This document shows positions 1 to 10,341 of a DNA stretch of 59,101 bases, piece by piece; the stretch's first letter is position 1, and every line of letters starts with the position of its first letter. The notes below the pieces were generated by a model. That model did no database searches and was not told where the DNA came from. It worked only from the letters and a program-made list of their open reading frames with translations. Source of the stretch: Bryopsis sp. KO-2023 (taxonomy: Eukaryota; Chlorophyta; Ulvophyceae; Bryopsidales; Bryopsidaceae); contig BSYQ01000022.1 of the NCBI GenBank assembly GCA_030272585.1, positions 1 to 59,101 on the forward strand. Direction: 5' to 3'. A program made the translations under genes and the position numbers.

Positions 1-880
1 ATCTTTTCTTTAGACTTCGGTGATAGAGATCCTTTCAGTGAACCCGAAAGGGCCGTCAAGTATAGGACGGCGCTTAGGGTAGCCATGTTACGATACTGCA
101 ACAAAACACCACTCGCTTGTTTTGTCTCCAAAGAAGGATAATGTTGAAAAAAATAGGGGTCAATTTTTTGATTAAGCATAACTTGAACAAAGTTGCATCG
201 TTACGAAGCGGGCGACAATAAATGGAATACTCCATAAGATGATTGTGTCAAGCACAAATAAAACCCAAGGCAACTTACACCAAGTTGGAACTGACTTCCT
301 TGAAGACATTTGTGCTCTATTCCCGTTACAATTATGCCAACCGCACTTTTCTTTTCGCCTTAAGACTTTTTCCTTCTGAAGAAAGCGGTGAGATTGCCGT
401 CTCAAGCTGTTGTGATGAGCTATTCAGCGAGCCCTCAAACGCCGTTTGAAGTTTTTTGCACACGATAGATCGATCTTCGGCAAGCTTTTGTTATGACAAC
501 GGATGCAACTAGAGCAGTACGCGCTAAATAGTGAGCCAAAGTTTTTAAATAGATTCAATTGATAGTTGATACGATACAATTGAAAGGCCACAATACTTGT
601 TCTACGTCATATTATCGCAATAAGCACTTAGAAATGGAGAGCTTAACGCTAGCGGAGCAAATGAACTCAAAATTGGATCACATCCGAATACAAGCCGCAT
701 TCATGAGTCAAATACACTTTTTAGATTACGTTAGGGACCTAATTTATCATATGAAAAAAATGGAACATGGAAACAATAAAGGAGTTGGGTGTTGATGAGC
801 TATTGAACATCTTATAATCTCCCTAAATAGTCACAACACCAAAGAATTTGCAGGGAATTTGAAAACAAAGTCAAAGAAAT
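1..880. other. Unannotated sequence
   Basis: I see no recognisable gene, RNA or repeat here. The open frames are short, overlap on both strands and lack domain-like residue patterns. Composition is ordinary and there is no long homopolymer. Confidence 0.5.
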
Positions 881-887
881 CATGTAG

Positions 888-1115
888 TTGAAAAAAGGAT
901 TTTTTTATACTTTAAAACTTTTAACAATGGTTTTTTTTTGGGTATTGTTTGTTTTTTATCTTTCATGGAGGGTGGTTTTTTTTTGGTTTTTTTTTTCATG
1001 CATGGTGGGTTTTTTTTGGGTTTTTTTATTATGGAGGGTGGTTCGGTTTTTTATTCATGTAGGGTGGATTTTTTTTTTCCATGGAGGGTGGGTTGTTTTT
1101 TTTCTTAACCGTGGC
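888..1115 (+). repeat. T-rich degenerate minisatellite
   Basis: Roughly 25-35 base units alternate a G-rich core (catggagggtgg and variants) with a run of 7 to 10 T. The core recurs at about 965, 997, 1032, 1057 and 1081. The open frames here encode only Phe/Trp/Val-rich translations of the repeat and are not genes. Confidence 0.7.
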
Positions 1116-1981
1116 CCAATATGACGCCGCGGGGATTTCAACAAGAAACCCTTTGGGCCGGAATCGCCGATAACCACGAAGGGGGAAGGGGTTGGTAAAT
1201 AGATCGATCGGTAGGATTGTATCTCGGCCGGTGTTTCTTTTGTTCTTTTTTTCGTTTTGATTACGGCCCATTGTAATGATTCATCGAGTTGGAAAAGCAT
1301 AAAAAATCCAAAAGCTGCAACGATCGGGACAAAAGCAAGGGTGCTGACATATGGGTAGCATCTACTTATAGGGCGACAATGACTTATGGTGAGACACAAT
1401 GGATGGGGTATTTTCAAATAAACAAGTTCAGTATAGTCGTGGGGAAACTCGGTCAAGCTAACAAATTCTCAAGGTCATCGATTTCTACCGGTTGATTGGC
1501 AAGTTTTTACAACAGAGCTGGTGATGCTTTTTGAACCATGAATGCTTCATGAGACGTCCAAAGAAAACGTTCGTGTAGCGCTTGTCTAACACCGTAACAG
1601 TTTGTCTACGCCAACAAGAACAGTGGCGCAGTTTGTCGAGCTTTCGCGCATTGGCGTTTAAAGTGCCAGAAATGTGTGCAAACGAGAAGTATTTGTTGTT
1701 TATAAAATGACTAAGCTATAATTTATGAAGCCAAGTAATGTGTTGGGCCCCAAACAGCTCGAGAATGCCTTGGTTGCTCTGAGCGACTAGCAAGAATTCG
1801 GACGCCACCATTCTTTGTGCGGACTCGATGAGAATGCTTTTCTAGAGCCCCAATACATTTTGGGCAAATGTTATGCTAATCCACTCAAGAGGACATCGTT
1901 GATTCGCCGTCTTTTTCTTTTTTTGTTCGTCAAGAGTTTCGATATGAACAACATTTACTTAGGGAGGTAGTATCCCACGAC
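1116..1981. other. Unannotated sequence before the rRNA fragment
   Basis: No gene is supported. The overlapping frames at 1029-1495 on both strands have no family features. The sequence just before 1982 does not match SSU rRNA, so the rRNA similarity starts abruptly. Confidence 0.45.
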
Positions 1982-2019
1982 GATTACGTCCCTGCCCTTT
2001 GTACACACCGCTCGTCGCT
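1982..2019 (+). other. Fragment of 18S (SSU) rRNA, conserved 3' region
   Basis: The 38 bases match the near-universal segment around helix 44 of SSU rRNA, whose core reads ccctttgtacacaccg, with one visible change (CTCGTC for the usual CCCGTC). The similarity begins and ends sharply, so this is an isolated scrap and not an rRNA gene. It ends 6 bases before the leader of the endonuclease-bearing LINE at 2026. R2-type elements that insert into rDNA commonly carry a short stretch of upstream rRNA at the 5' end of their RNA. The likeliest reading is target sequence copied along with the element. Confidence 0.8.
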
Positions 2020-2025
2020 GATCTT

Positions 2026-2183
2026 TAATGGTGGTATTGACGAAATCGGGGGACGGATGGCCGGCCTTCGGGTCGAGCAACCGAAACCTGCCGGGCCAAT
2101 TGAGGAGCCCCGGATGGAGAGGCTGAAGGCCTGGGAGTGGTTGATGGACATCACTGGGCGGTGGGTTTGACTCCCACGGCGGG
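2026..2183 (+). repeat. 158-bp GC-rich leader repeat, copy A
   Basis: This block recurs at 8092-8249 with one difference that I can find (A/G near 2079). It contains a strong hairpin: GGCCGGC at 2059-2065 pairs with GCCGGGCC at 2090-2097 (one bulged G), closing an inner stem TTCGG/CCGAA (2067-2071 and 2081-2085). Near the 3' end GTGGG-TTTGACT-CCCAC has the shape of a tRNA T-arm (5-bp stem, 7-base loop). It precedes the coding region of LINE copy 1 and probably serves as a structured 5' UTR or internal promoter. That role is inferred. Confidence 0.85.
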
Positions 2184-2425
2184 ACTGTTTATGATTGGCA
2201 ATCCTTCGGGTAAAACAATCATCTCTCTTTGGCTCGTGCGCACCATGGAACATATCTTCGCCAATATGAGAGTAGTGGCAATGGTGACCGTGGACAGGGG
2301 CCAACCACCCCTTGTAAAGCTCGGTAGAGTTATCCACGTAAAATTAGGTTCCTCCAAGACGACATGTACCGGCAAGGCCGGAATCAACCGAAAGTCGTGG
2401 CGGTTTGGCAGGAGTTAGGCGATAC
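2184..2425 (+). other. 5' untranslated leader of LINE copy 1
   Basis: Lies between the shared 158-bp repeat and the first ATG of the pol frame. After 2183 the sequence no longer matches the equivalent part of copy 2 (after 8249), so the strong similarity is confined to the 158-bp block. Confidence 0.5.
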
Positions 2426-5400
2426 ATGCCCCCAGGGGAGCCGTATGAACGCTCTAGCCAACCTAGAACCCTGGCTCGTGGAGCCATTAATTGGAAACAC
2501 AGGCGAAACCAAATTGATCTCGCCAAATGTGTTATGGAGATCCGGGGAAGATTTTCTGGGGAGAGGACTAAGTGGATCATGGTACTTGCTAAATGGATTA
2601 ACACTCATTCATTTGCAGTCAACACTTCAGTCAACGCTCTTCAAAAAGCCTACGCTGGCTTAACGGAGGCCGCAGTTTTGGAGGCAGAGAAGGAACTGCT
2701 GGAGGAGTCCATCGAAAGGAGGGTCACTGGAAGCTTAAGGGGTGGTGACCAAAGGATATCGAGTACAACCCCACTCTCAACGGAACAAAGGGATGATGAT
2801 CCGACTGCTGAAGTCATAGCTCAGACGCTAGCTCCGGACACACCACAAGACGGTCTACCAATGGAAATGGAGATGGACGTTCCGGAGGCGGACCTCGACT
2901 TGGTTGACTCAGAAATTTATGGTGATGCGACAAGAGTGATCCAAGCTGGGATTGATGGTGAAATTGCAAAAAGGTGCTATCAGAAAAATCAAGAACTATC
3001 AACCCGGTTTTGGATTGTTCTGGGCGAAATTCTCGAGAATGAAGGAGATTTTGCGTGCCGACCCCGTTTTGTCAAGTTCAAGCTTAGAAATGTGGATAAG
3101 GATGTAGTGGAGATCGTAAAGGACCTGGTGGAGTCCTCTTTATTGAGGATTCAGAATTTGTCCCTATGGAAAATTAACTGTGTAGCATACGCAGCTACAT
3201 ATGTATGTGCTAAGGAAGTCAAGAGCCGGCAAATAGACGTACATAAGTCAAGATTGGCGAGATGTGATGCCAAGTTGGCTCAGTTAAGGAGGATCTGTAG
3301 CTGGCTTGCTACCGAGCAAGATCGGCAGGACAAAAAGGGAAAGATAACACCAGGACTTCAACGGATCCGATACGAACTCCGGAAACGCATTGGCCGACTG
3401 AGTAAAAGAAATATAAAAGCCAATTTGACAATCTATGCTCAGAAGGTCAAGGGGGCGAACTTGCGACGGAACTAGGCACGGGATCAAGCAAGAGAAAGTC
3501 TCGAGAATGCGCTTTTCACGGATGACCAGAGAAAGTTTTATGAGTACATCAAGCATCGAGGGAAACCACGGATCTACAAAAATGCTCCAACAGTTGGCAT
3601 GGACTCGGTTGAAGAATATTGGTCAAGTATATACGAAAATCCACACGACTTCAATCGGAGAGCTAGCTGGGTAAATCCATGGGGAACGTACATTGATACG
3701 GTAATGGAGGAAGTGTCGGAGATGGATGAGCAGGCGGAGGCGGTAACGCTTGGGGAAATAGATAGTTCGATCCGAGGAAAAGGTGGATTACGGGCTCCAG
3801 GTTGGGATGGTATCCCATACTGGACATACAGGAATTTCCCGGCTCTCAAAGAAAGCTTATGTCATAGCTTTTCAAGACTAATGAATGAGAGTGCAGGAAT
3901 TCCTGAATGGTTAGTCCAAGGACGAACTATTCTAATCCCCAAGCCGGGGAAAAGTCTTGACTCACCGGAACACCTGTGACCCATTACATTATTGAATACT
4001 ATGTACAAGATATTCACAGGGGTCGTAGGTGGAAGGCTAAACCGGTGGGTCAAACCGGTCACCCAAGACCTAGTAGAGCAACATGGAGGAGCCAGTAAGG
4101 GCAGGTTGGACCTTGGTTGTCAAGGAGCCCTTCTGGTGGATTCCGCAATCTCTGGTGATGCTCAACGTAATAGAAAAACGTTGAGGTCGGCCATGGTCGA
4201 TTTAGCGAAAGCTTTCGACTCAGTGTCGCACGAAGGCTTAGTGCGACTGATCCAGAGAATGCGAATCCCCATGTTGCTAAAGGATATAATAGAAAGACTA
4301 GTGTCTTCTTGGGTGACCAAATTTGAGTTGAGAGTGGGGAAGGAAAGGAGTACATCGAGGTCCATCACCCTAAAGCGAGGGATCTTCCAAGGAGATACGC
4401 TAAGTCCACTACTATTCTGCCTTGCAATGGCCCCCACAACAGTTATGTTAAGAAAAGAAGATCAGTGGGAGTGGGGTCTTGCAAGAGAGAGACTGCCTGT
4501 CTATGCCTTTAATCATCAAATGTTCATTGATGACTTAAAAATGTATGGCAAGTCAGAGCAGCATCTCGGGCAGTTAATAGTAGTGGCAAGGAGGAGTTGT
4601 GAGGAGATGGGCCTTCAGTTCAGCATTGAGAAATGCGCTAAATCTGCGGTCATCAGAGGAAAACAGCCCACCGGGATGTCGACAGGCGTCGTTTTTGCCA
4701 TGCTTAGCCCAGGAGATACATACAAGTATCTGGGAATACCCCAAGGACACGTCAATAGCCCTACAGAGTTTAAAAGAAAACTAAAAAGTGAGTATTACAA
4801 AAGAGTCCACCTTGTGTGGTCGTCAGGTTTGTCGGCCAAAAACAAGGTGGTAGCTCACAACTCTTGGGCTGTTGGCGTGTTCAAATATGCATTTGGGGTT
4901 CTGGCATGGACAAAAACGGAGCTGGAAATTGTCGACCGTCGCACGAGGCATATCTTACAATCATGGGATTGTCACAAGCGACTAGGGAATATGGATCGAC
5001 TCTACATGTCAAGGGATAAAGGAGGAAGGGGCCTGGTGGCCTTATATGAGGAATACATGTTAAGAGTCATCCACATCGCTTGTAAGATATGCCTCATCCA
5101 GACTCCAATTCTGCGGGTGGTTGGAGCCCATGACCGTATCCCGCAAAATCCACAGTTGAGGGAACGCTATCGAAGGAAACGTGTGATTCTTGGGCGGGCG
5201 GAGGAAATGGGTCAGGATGCTGGAATCCAAATTGGATTCTCACCGCAGGGCGGCATGGAGGCGAATGGAGAAGTCATAAATGAAGTGAAGAAAATTGCCG
5301 CCCTGTTACGTGACATCAAGAGAAGTCTTCAAGAAAGGAGAGTGTCATGTTTACTTGATAAACATGACATGGGAAAATATATGAGGACGTTGAAGGAAAG

Positions 5401-6153
5401 ATCTCTTGATGTTAGTAAAACTTTCGGGTGGTTGAGTAGCAGCACGCTGCGCAGCCGTTTCGAAAGTTTGGTGTTTGTAGCCCAAGAAGAGCGCCTACCC
5501 ACGAATTATGTACTACACCACGTTATGAAGAAAGCGGACCATCCATTGTTTTGCCGCACATGCAAAAATCGTCGGAAACAGTGAATCATATTCTTGCCGG
5601 CTGTTTTGAGTGTTATGGGCTCAATTCTTATTTGAGACGTCATAATCAAATTTTAAAGTGGATCTATGCCACAATAAGAAAGGGAATGGGTATGGACCAG
5701 ATTATGCAAAGCCCTAACACTATCAAAACGCCCGCATTGTGCGAATACGATGGATATCAACTATGGTGGGATTTTAAATGGACTGCGGTGACAGCCAGTG
5801 CGACAAAACCGGATATGGTGATCGTGGACAAGAGGGGGTCCAAGCTTACAATAGTTGAAGCTACATGCTGCTCCGAGTACCATATGACAGATCGTTACAG
5901 AGAGAAAGAAGAGAAATATCGCCACCTCGCAGGAGATTTAAGGAAAATCTATGGAGGGTATGAGGTGGCGATAGTACCAGTTGTCATAGGGGTGCTCGGA
6001 GGCATAGGCGAAGGGAGAGTAAGCTTGGACCACTCCCTCTCACGAATCCCATTCTGTGGCAAACAAAGGGAGAGCCTGCGAAAGGCCATACAGAAGAGCG
6101 TGCTGCTGGAGTCCATCCGTCTACTAATGTTCCATCTCAGCCAACCTTCCTGA
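2426..6153 (+). pseudogene. Non-LTR retrotransposon pol (RT + zinc knuckle + restriction-like endonuclease)
   Basis: A polyprotein of about 1240 codons from an R2/CRE/NeSL-type LINE, which copies its RNA into a nicked genomic target. In order: an N-terminal W-rich, Myb-like stretch (INW...W...VLAKW, codons 30-70); a pre-RT segment with LSLWKINCVAYAA; RT motifs including LAKAFDSVSHEGL (about 4204), GIFQGDTLSPLLF (about 4380) and catalytic FIDD (4523-4534); a CCHC knuckle (CRTC at 5552-5563, H at 5587, C at 5602); and a restriction-like endonuclease with KPDMVIVD (about 5806) and EAT (about 5856). Three lesions are visible: in-frame TAG at 3473, in-frame TGA at 3977, and a one-base frameshift near an A5 run at about 5563. 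It is otherwise well preserved, so the copy looks fairly recent. Confidence 0.92.
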
Positions 6154-6167
6154 CAAAAACAAGGAGT

Positions 6168-6244
6168 CTCCTGAGGGCCAGGATACCGGATATATTTATA
6201 TTCAGGTTTTCATTATGAGAGAGCGGATCCTGGTCTCTCAGGAG
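6168..6244 (+). other. 3' UTR hairpin of LINE copy 1
   Basis: CTCCTGAGGGCCAGGAT (6168-6184) pairs almost perfectly with ATCCTGGTCTCTCAGGAG (6227-6244), enclosing an AT-rich loop. It begins 15 bases after the pol stop. R2-type reverse transcriptases recognise structured 3' UTRs to start target-primed synthesis, so this is a candidate recognition element. Its function is inferred. Confidence 0.6.
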
Positions 6245-6536
6245 AGAGGATAAAAAGGAAGGAAGGAAAAGGAAGTTGGTGAGTGGATACAAAGGCGGAT
6301 GGAGGCGGCAAATGGATAGAGCTGAAGACAGTCGAAGACAGAAGAGCAAGTACCAGGGACCGATAAGAAAGGAAGGAGAAAGAAAGATACGGGGCTTGAC
6401 TCGTGATATACGGTTTCCTCATTGCTAACAAGCGAAGAAACGGACATTTTGCGAGTTCTACAGCTATTATTGCGAAGTGAATATACCTCCATCATTGAGG
6501 TAGTATTCGTATATCTTGAGTTCAACTACCTCGGAT
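6245..6536 (+). other. Purine-rich leader before the ORF1-like gene
   Basis: G/A-rich sequence between the LINE 3' hairpin and the ORF1-like frame. The minus-strand ORFs here are Ser/Phe/Leu-rich mirror translations of the purine tract and are not genes. The element border between the two LINE-type units should lie in this stretch, but I could not find target duplications. Confidence 0.4.
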
Positions 6537-7488
6537 AAGAGTCATATACCAAGAAGGGATCTACAAAGGAAGAAGTCAAGATAGAGACTAGGAGTAAAAG
6601 GAAGGAACGGGAAGGCAAAATGCGCGCCGCCGCCGCAGCGAAGCTGGAAAAAGAAAAACTGGAAAAGGAGAGGATCGAGCGTGCGGAAAGAGCTGCAGGC
6701 CGAAGGAAGAAAGAGACGGCGTCCCCTACACCGGAGAACATCATGACAACAATAAGAGAGGGATTTGAAGGAACTCGCAGGGATATCAGGGATCTTAAGG
6801 AAGCTCATACTGTCAGGCTGGATGCCATTGACAAGAAAATAGATGATATTCATGCGCAGTTTCAAAAAAAGAATTAGTAGAAGTTCGCGGTGAAATAAGT
6901 GAGTTAAGGGGACAAACAGATTTGGGGATTTCCAGGCTAGATGAAGATGTAGAACAGATGAGGGGAGATCTTATGAATTTAGAATCTCAAATTTTTGCTA
7001 AAACCCTCATAGTGGTTAATGTTCCAAGGCAGGTCCAGGTGGAAACGTTCCTTCTCGATCTTGTGACGCAGGTGCTTCCCGGAGAACGTATAATGTTCGT
7101 TAAAGTCGAAAGACTTGGGAATACTACCTCGCTCAGGGCCGAGTTGGAAAACGAAGCCCAAAAAGTGAAATTGCTTCGGGCTAAGGGGAGGCTCCGTGAG
7201 CTTCAAAAGGACAAGGAGGGTAGGCAGCCTTCCTGGAGCCAATGGTTGAGCAAGCGCCAGAGGGACCCCTTATCAGACTCTCGATCCTTGAAGGACGCCC
7301 TGGATAGGCTCCCGGATCCACCCAAAACGCGGTTCCGTGACGGGTATATACTCGAAGCGGAGTTTTTGGGTCGGTGGTCCTTGGTGACAGAGAGGGTGGT
7401 CATCGAAATGCTTCATGTTCAATCAGGGGAGTCTGTCGAAAACATCCCACGGGATGCGAGATGGAGGGATGAGCTGCAAGTAGCCTAA
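6537..7488 (+). CDS. ORF1-like protein: coiled coil plus RRM-like fold (one frameshift)
   Basis: The first ATG is at 6620, but the frame is open from 6537 and the extra residues share the same charged composition. The N-terminal half is a Lys/Glu/Arg-rich coiled coil (KLEKEKLEKERIERAER). After a -1 frame change in the A7 run at 6864-6870 the chain continues with AKTLIVVNVP, a FLLDLV helix, a VERLG turn and a helix ending GRLREL. That order resembles the RRM of L1 ORF1p, an RNA-binding chaperone. The C-terminal part (SQWLSKRQR, RFRDGYILEAEFLGRW) is shared with the minus-strand gene at 46086-46690. A structural ORF1-type protein is likely, with no RT in its own frame. Read through the shift it would be about 290 residues. 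Confidence 0.65.
6864..6871 (+). promoter_or_regulatory. Candidate -1 frameshift site (A AAA AAG)
   Basis: The upstream frame reads CAA AAA AAG AAT TAG. The downstream ORF1-like frame is -1 to it (AAA AAA GAA TTA GTA). The run contains the heptamer A AAA AAG in the correct phase for tandem -1 slippage. A simple one-base indel in a homopolymer explains the data equally well, and I saw no clear downstream pseudoknot. Confidence 0.3.
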
Positions 7489-8091
7489 CTCGTCTTGTCC
7501 TGGAGGGCTCACGGAGTCTCTCTGGATCCCGTTGCAAGGAAGCTGGGGACCTGCCTTGGATAGTTTCGTCATATAAGCCGATAAGAGAAGAGGAGGGGGG
7601 GTGGACAAAGGGAGAGGGGAAAAAGAAGGGGGGGAGGTGGTATCGGGTAGGGAGTGGACAAAAGGGGGGGGGGGGGATTACGGGACTAAGAAGAAAAGAC
7701 TTCTTGTACTTTTTAGGTTCCTAATTGGATATGATTTATATTGCAGATTTTCTTTTCTCCTTTTCTTTCAAAAAGAGGATTAATAACACTTTGTTTGGCA
7801 AAAAGAAAAAGAAAAAGTTACAAAAAGTAAAAAAGAAAAAAGATCAATAGATCATTTGGTTTCTAGGGAATAAAAACACGGGCTTAGGGTTTCTAACGAT
7901 CAATATGGCACAGGACCTCGGGTTTAGGCCTGTCATATTGGCGTCACGCCAGTCTGGGACGTTGCAAGGTACCCCGGGTGCCCTTTTCATTAGGAAAATG
8001 CCCTAGTACAGGGAGGATTGGGAGGAAGGGGGGAACTATCTTGTACTTAGACCAGACTGTAAAAAACTCCCTGTCGGGGATCTTAGATGGC
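7489..8091. other. 3' region of the ORF1-like unit, G-rich and then A-rich
   Basis: Contains G runs (7594-7680) and an A-rich tract (7795-7850), followed by a short imperfect hairpin around 7900-7955 (AATATGGCA...TGTCATATT). No gene is supported. The element end and the junction with the second leader repeat at 8092 lie here. Confidence 0.4.
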
Positions 8092-8249
8092 TAATGGTGG
8101 TATTGACGAAATCGGGGGACGGATGGCCGGCCTTCGGGTCGAGCGACCGAAACCTGCCGGGCCAATTGAGGAGCCCCGGATGGAGAGGCTGAAGGCCTGG
8201 GAGTGGTTGATGGACATCACTGGGCGGTGGGTTTGACTCCCACGGCGGG
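8092..8249 (+). repeat. 158-bp GC-rich leader repeat, copy B
   Basis: Same block as 2026-2183, including the paired GGCCGGC/GCCGGGCC hairpin and the T-arm-like GTGGG...CCCAC. The single visible change (AGCAACC to AGCGACC) falls in the hairpin loop. Sequence on both sides differs from copy A, apart from a possible GATCTT just upstream. It sits 99 bases before the first ATG of LINE copy 2. Confidence 0.85.
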
Positions 8250-8348
8250 TCTGGGTGCCTCGGCTATGCAGGAAGAGAGGGTAACCTCGTCGGGGCACTC
8301 AAGATTTGTACTCCCATGCCATGAGCCTAGGGCTAGCTACCCTAGGCC

Positions 8349-9877
8349 ATGTACAAGACGATTCCTACTTCTTCACAAAAAGAATATGAAGACCGCATAC
8401 GCGGAAGTCGTAGCACACAGGTCAGTGGACCAACTGTAGCCGATGCCTTCGAGGCAGTGGCGTCGCAAAGCCATAGTGCTAATACTGACCGAACCCTCCA
8501 AGGAGGGCGCATCGTTAATTGGAGAAACGGTATTAACATTTGGAAATTAAGGACATCCGTAGACCAAGTAATAAAGAACCACGGGAGGATCCGATGGGCA
8601 AAGGTTCTGGAGCTATGGAAGCAGGGTGAAAGCAATCCGACCATTTTGAATGTCTCAAGTAATGCCCTGTCATAGGCATACGTTAAGATCCCGGGCTTCG
8701 GAGACCGTCCAAGAGCTTGGGATATTCCACGAAGGTCAAGGAGCTCACAAAGAGTCCCCAGGGATGATAGCGGATCACAACTCCCCCAACCTGGTTCAGA
8801 AAGTACCCCCTCACTTTTGGAAACGGAAGCCTTATATGAAGAACAAATACGGAGATATGCCGTTTACGGAGGTTGTTCGGAAGGGCCTAATAGGGAGCAA
8901 TATAGCATTGGCGTGTCGCAACCCAACCATATTCAGTATGATATGGTCCACCTTTCAAGAAATTAAGGACATAGAAGGCGAGTTCCGCAATCGCCCAAGG
9001 TTTAGAAAATTTTCTTCAAACAAAGTAATCTCCGAAGCTACAAGCGATGCAAAAGGGACCTTGCGGTTCTGCCTTGATAATCTGAAATTAAGCTTGTGGG
9101 AAATTAAATGTTTCGCCTATGCCCTAGCCCATACCTTAGCTAGATCGGTACGAGGAGCTAGAAGTATCTTTAAGGGAACGACTGGCTGAGCAGGGAAAAA
9201 AGGTGTTAAACGAGAGAAAATGGCTAGGCTGGGTGAATACAAAAATCTATCGTATGAGGGAAACAAGCAAGATTACAAGGAAACAGGCACAAAACCGCAG
9301 GAAACTGAGGGAAAACCTCGGAAGGCTAACCATAAAAAAGTTGGAATTGGAAATTTTTCTAGCAAAGCAGCGATTGCTGGCGGTGGCCTTGTGTAAAAGA
9401 AGGGTGAAGATGGACATATCAAGAGATGTACAGAATGGGTTGTTCGCGGACAATCAAAAGAAATTTTGTGCTTACCTAGAGGGCCAAAGACGGACTACTA
9501 GAAGGAATGGAATTAGCACAAACGAGATGGAGACTTACTGGGCGCAAAAGTTTGAAGGGCCTCCAATATCTAGGAGTGTACAATGGGAAGAGGAACTTGG
9601 TGCTTACTGCCGTGAACGTACAGGCAACATCTCAAACATGAAAAACAGGACTATGATTATTACGGGAGGAGATGTTGCTCAAAGTTTAAAAGGGAAACGA
9701 AGCAGTAAAGCATTGGGATTTGATGGGGTTCCATATTGGGTCTTTCAACATTTTCCAGAAATACACACACCACTGGCAAAGGAGTGTAGGAAAATTGCCA
9801 AAAGAGGCCTTATGGTCCCCAAATGGTTGTCTAAGGGGAAGACAATCATGTTGTTGAAACCAGGGAGGGATCTTTAA
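8349..9877 (+). pseudogene. LINE copy 2: 5' part of a diverged relative of the 2.4-kb element, 3'-truncated
   Basis: Three successive frames (8349-8675, 8650-9189, 9203-9877) together give the N-terminal half of a pol protein. Visible parts are a W-rich Myb-like segment (INIWKL...GRIRWAKVLELW), the pre-RT signature LKLSLWEIKCFAYAL, and the start of the RT fingers (SKALGFDGVPYWVF, TIMLLKPGRDL). By eye it is about 40% identical to copy 1 in the best-aligned stretch, so it is a different subfamily. It stops at the PKPG/LKPG motif. The catalytic palm, zinc knuckle and endonuclease are absent. Loss of the 3' end is unusual for LINE copies, which are normally 5'-truncated, and points to later deletion or insertion. 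Confidence 0.85.
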
Positions 9878-10120
9878 GATCTTTTCCTTAGCAAAGGTCC
9901 CCGACCCCGAAGAGTATGCGTGCCAGTCAGTGATCGTATGGGCCCCGCGGCACATGTATAGAGACCTGCTCACGTGTGTGGATTGTCGCGGGGATTTAAC
10001 CAGCAAGGGGATCTACCGAAACGTGAGATTAGTGGTGGGGGTGTCGAAACGTACTTGTTTCTCACCGAGTGTCTGAAACCCCTAAGAGTATTAGCGGTGG
10101 TGGAGATGGACCGGCAGTAG
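9870..10120 (+). pseudogene. DUF6729-like zinc-ribbon fragment
   Basis: An open stretch reads FSLAKVPDPEE, then VIVWAPRHMYRDLLTCVDC, then LTSKGIYRNVRLV. After a shift in the G run near 10045 it continues GVETYLFLTECLK. The order (VW.P, C..C, L.S.G.Y..VR.V, Y...TE.L) resembles DUF6729, a domain I know from ORFs of large eukaryotic transposons. It abuts the truncated LINE copy 2 directly. Only the start of the domain is visible and it carries a frameshift and stops. The family call rests on memory of the pattern. Confidence 0.45.
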
Positions 10121-10341
10121 GCGGAGCACCTGAAACTCAGTGTAGTAGGTGCTCCAAGCAGCCGGATGCAAACGCCTACGTACCCCAACAATGCCGGTTC
10201 CGCGACAGTCTAGGATGGCACAAGCATTGTTCTCGCGACCGATATAATAGAATGTTGAAGGCATGCGCAAAGTCCATTCTCACAATCCCGGTAGCGCTCG
10301 ACCGCCTAACCTGGTATGTAGGGGGAGAGGGCGTACTATAA
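10035..10341 (+). other. Open frame with CxxC motif, unidentified
   Basis: An open frame of about 100 codons without a clear start, containing TQCSRCSKQPDA, then QQC and a basic segment HKHCSRDRYNRMLKAC. It overlaps the DUF6729-like fragment in another frame. It could be a LINE zinc knuckle of the CxxC...H/C type, or the continuation of the DUF6729 gene after another shift. I cannot decide, and it may not be translated. Confidence 0.3.

Noticed and set aside
888..1124. 78-residue Phe/Trp-rich ORF
   Set aside because: It is a translation of a T-rich minisatellite and has no independent support.
1982..2019. Genuine SSU rRNA gene end
   Set aside because: Only 38 bases match, with sharp borders and no neighbouring rRNA helices.
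2137..2663. Several ORFs of 70-100 codons on both strands around the LINE leader
   Set aside because: They overlap the structured 158-bp repeat and the start of the pol frame and lack any domain pattern.
3473..3979. Alternative genetic code with TAG and TGA as sense codons
   Set aside because: The secreted-protein gene ends normally at TAG and other fragments use all three stops; simple decay of the LINE explains the two codons.
4059..4437. Minus-strand ORFs of 90-98 codons opposite the RT domain
   Set aside because: They are shadows of the RT coding frame, whose motifs are clear on the plus strand.
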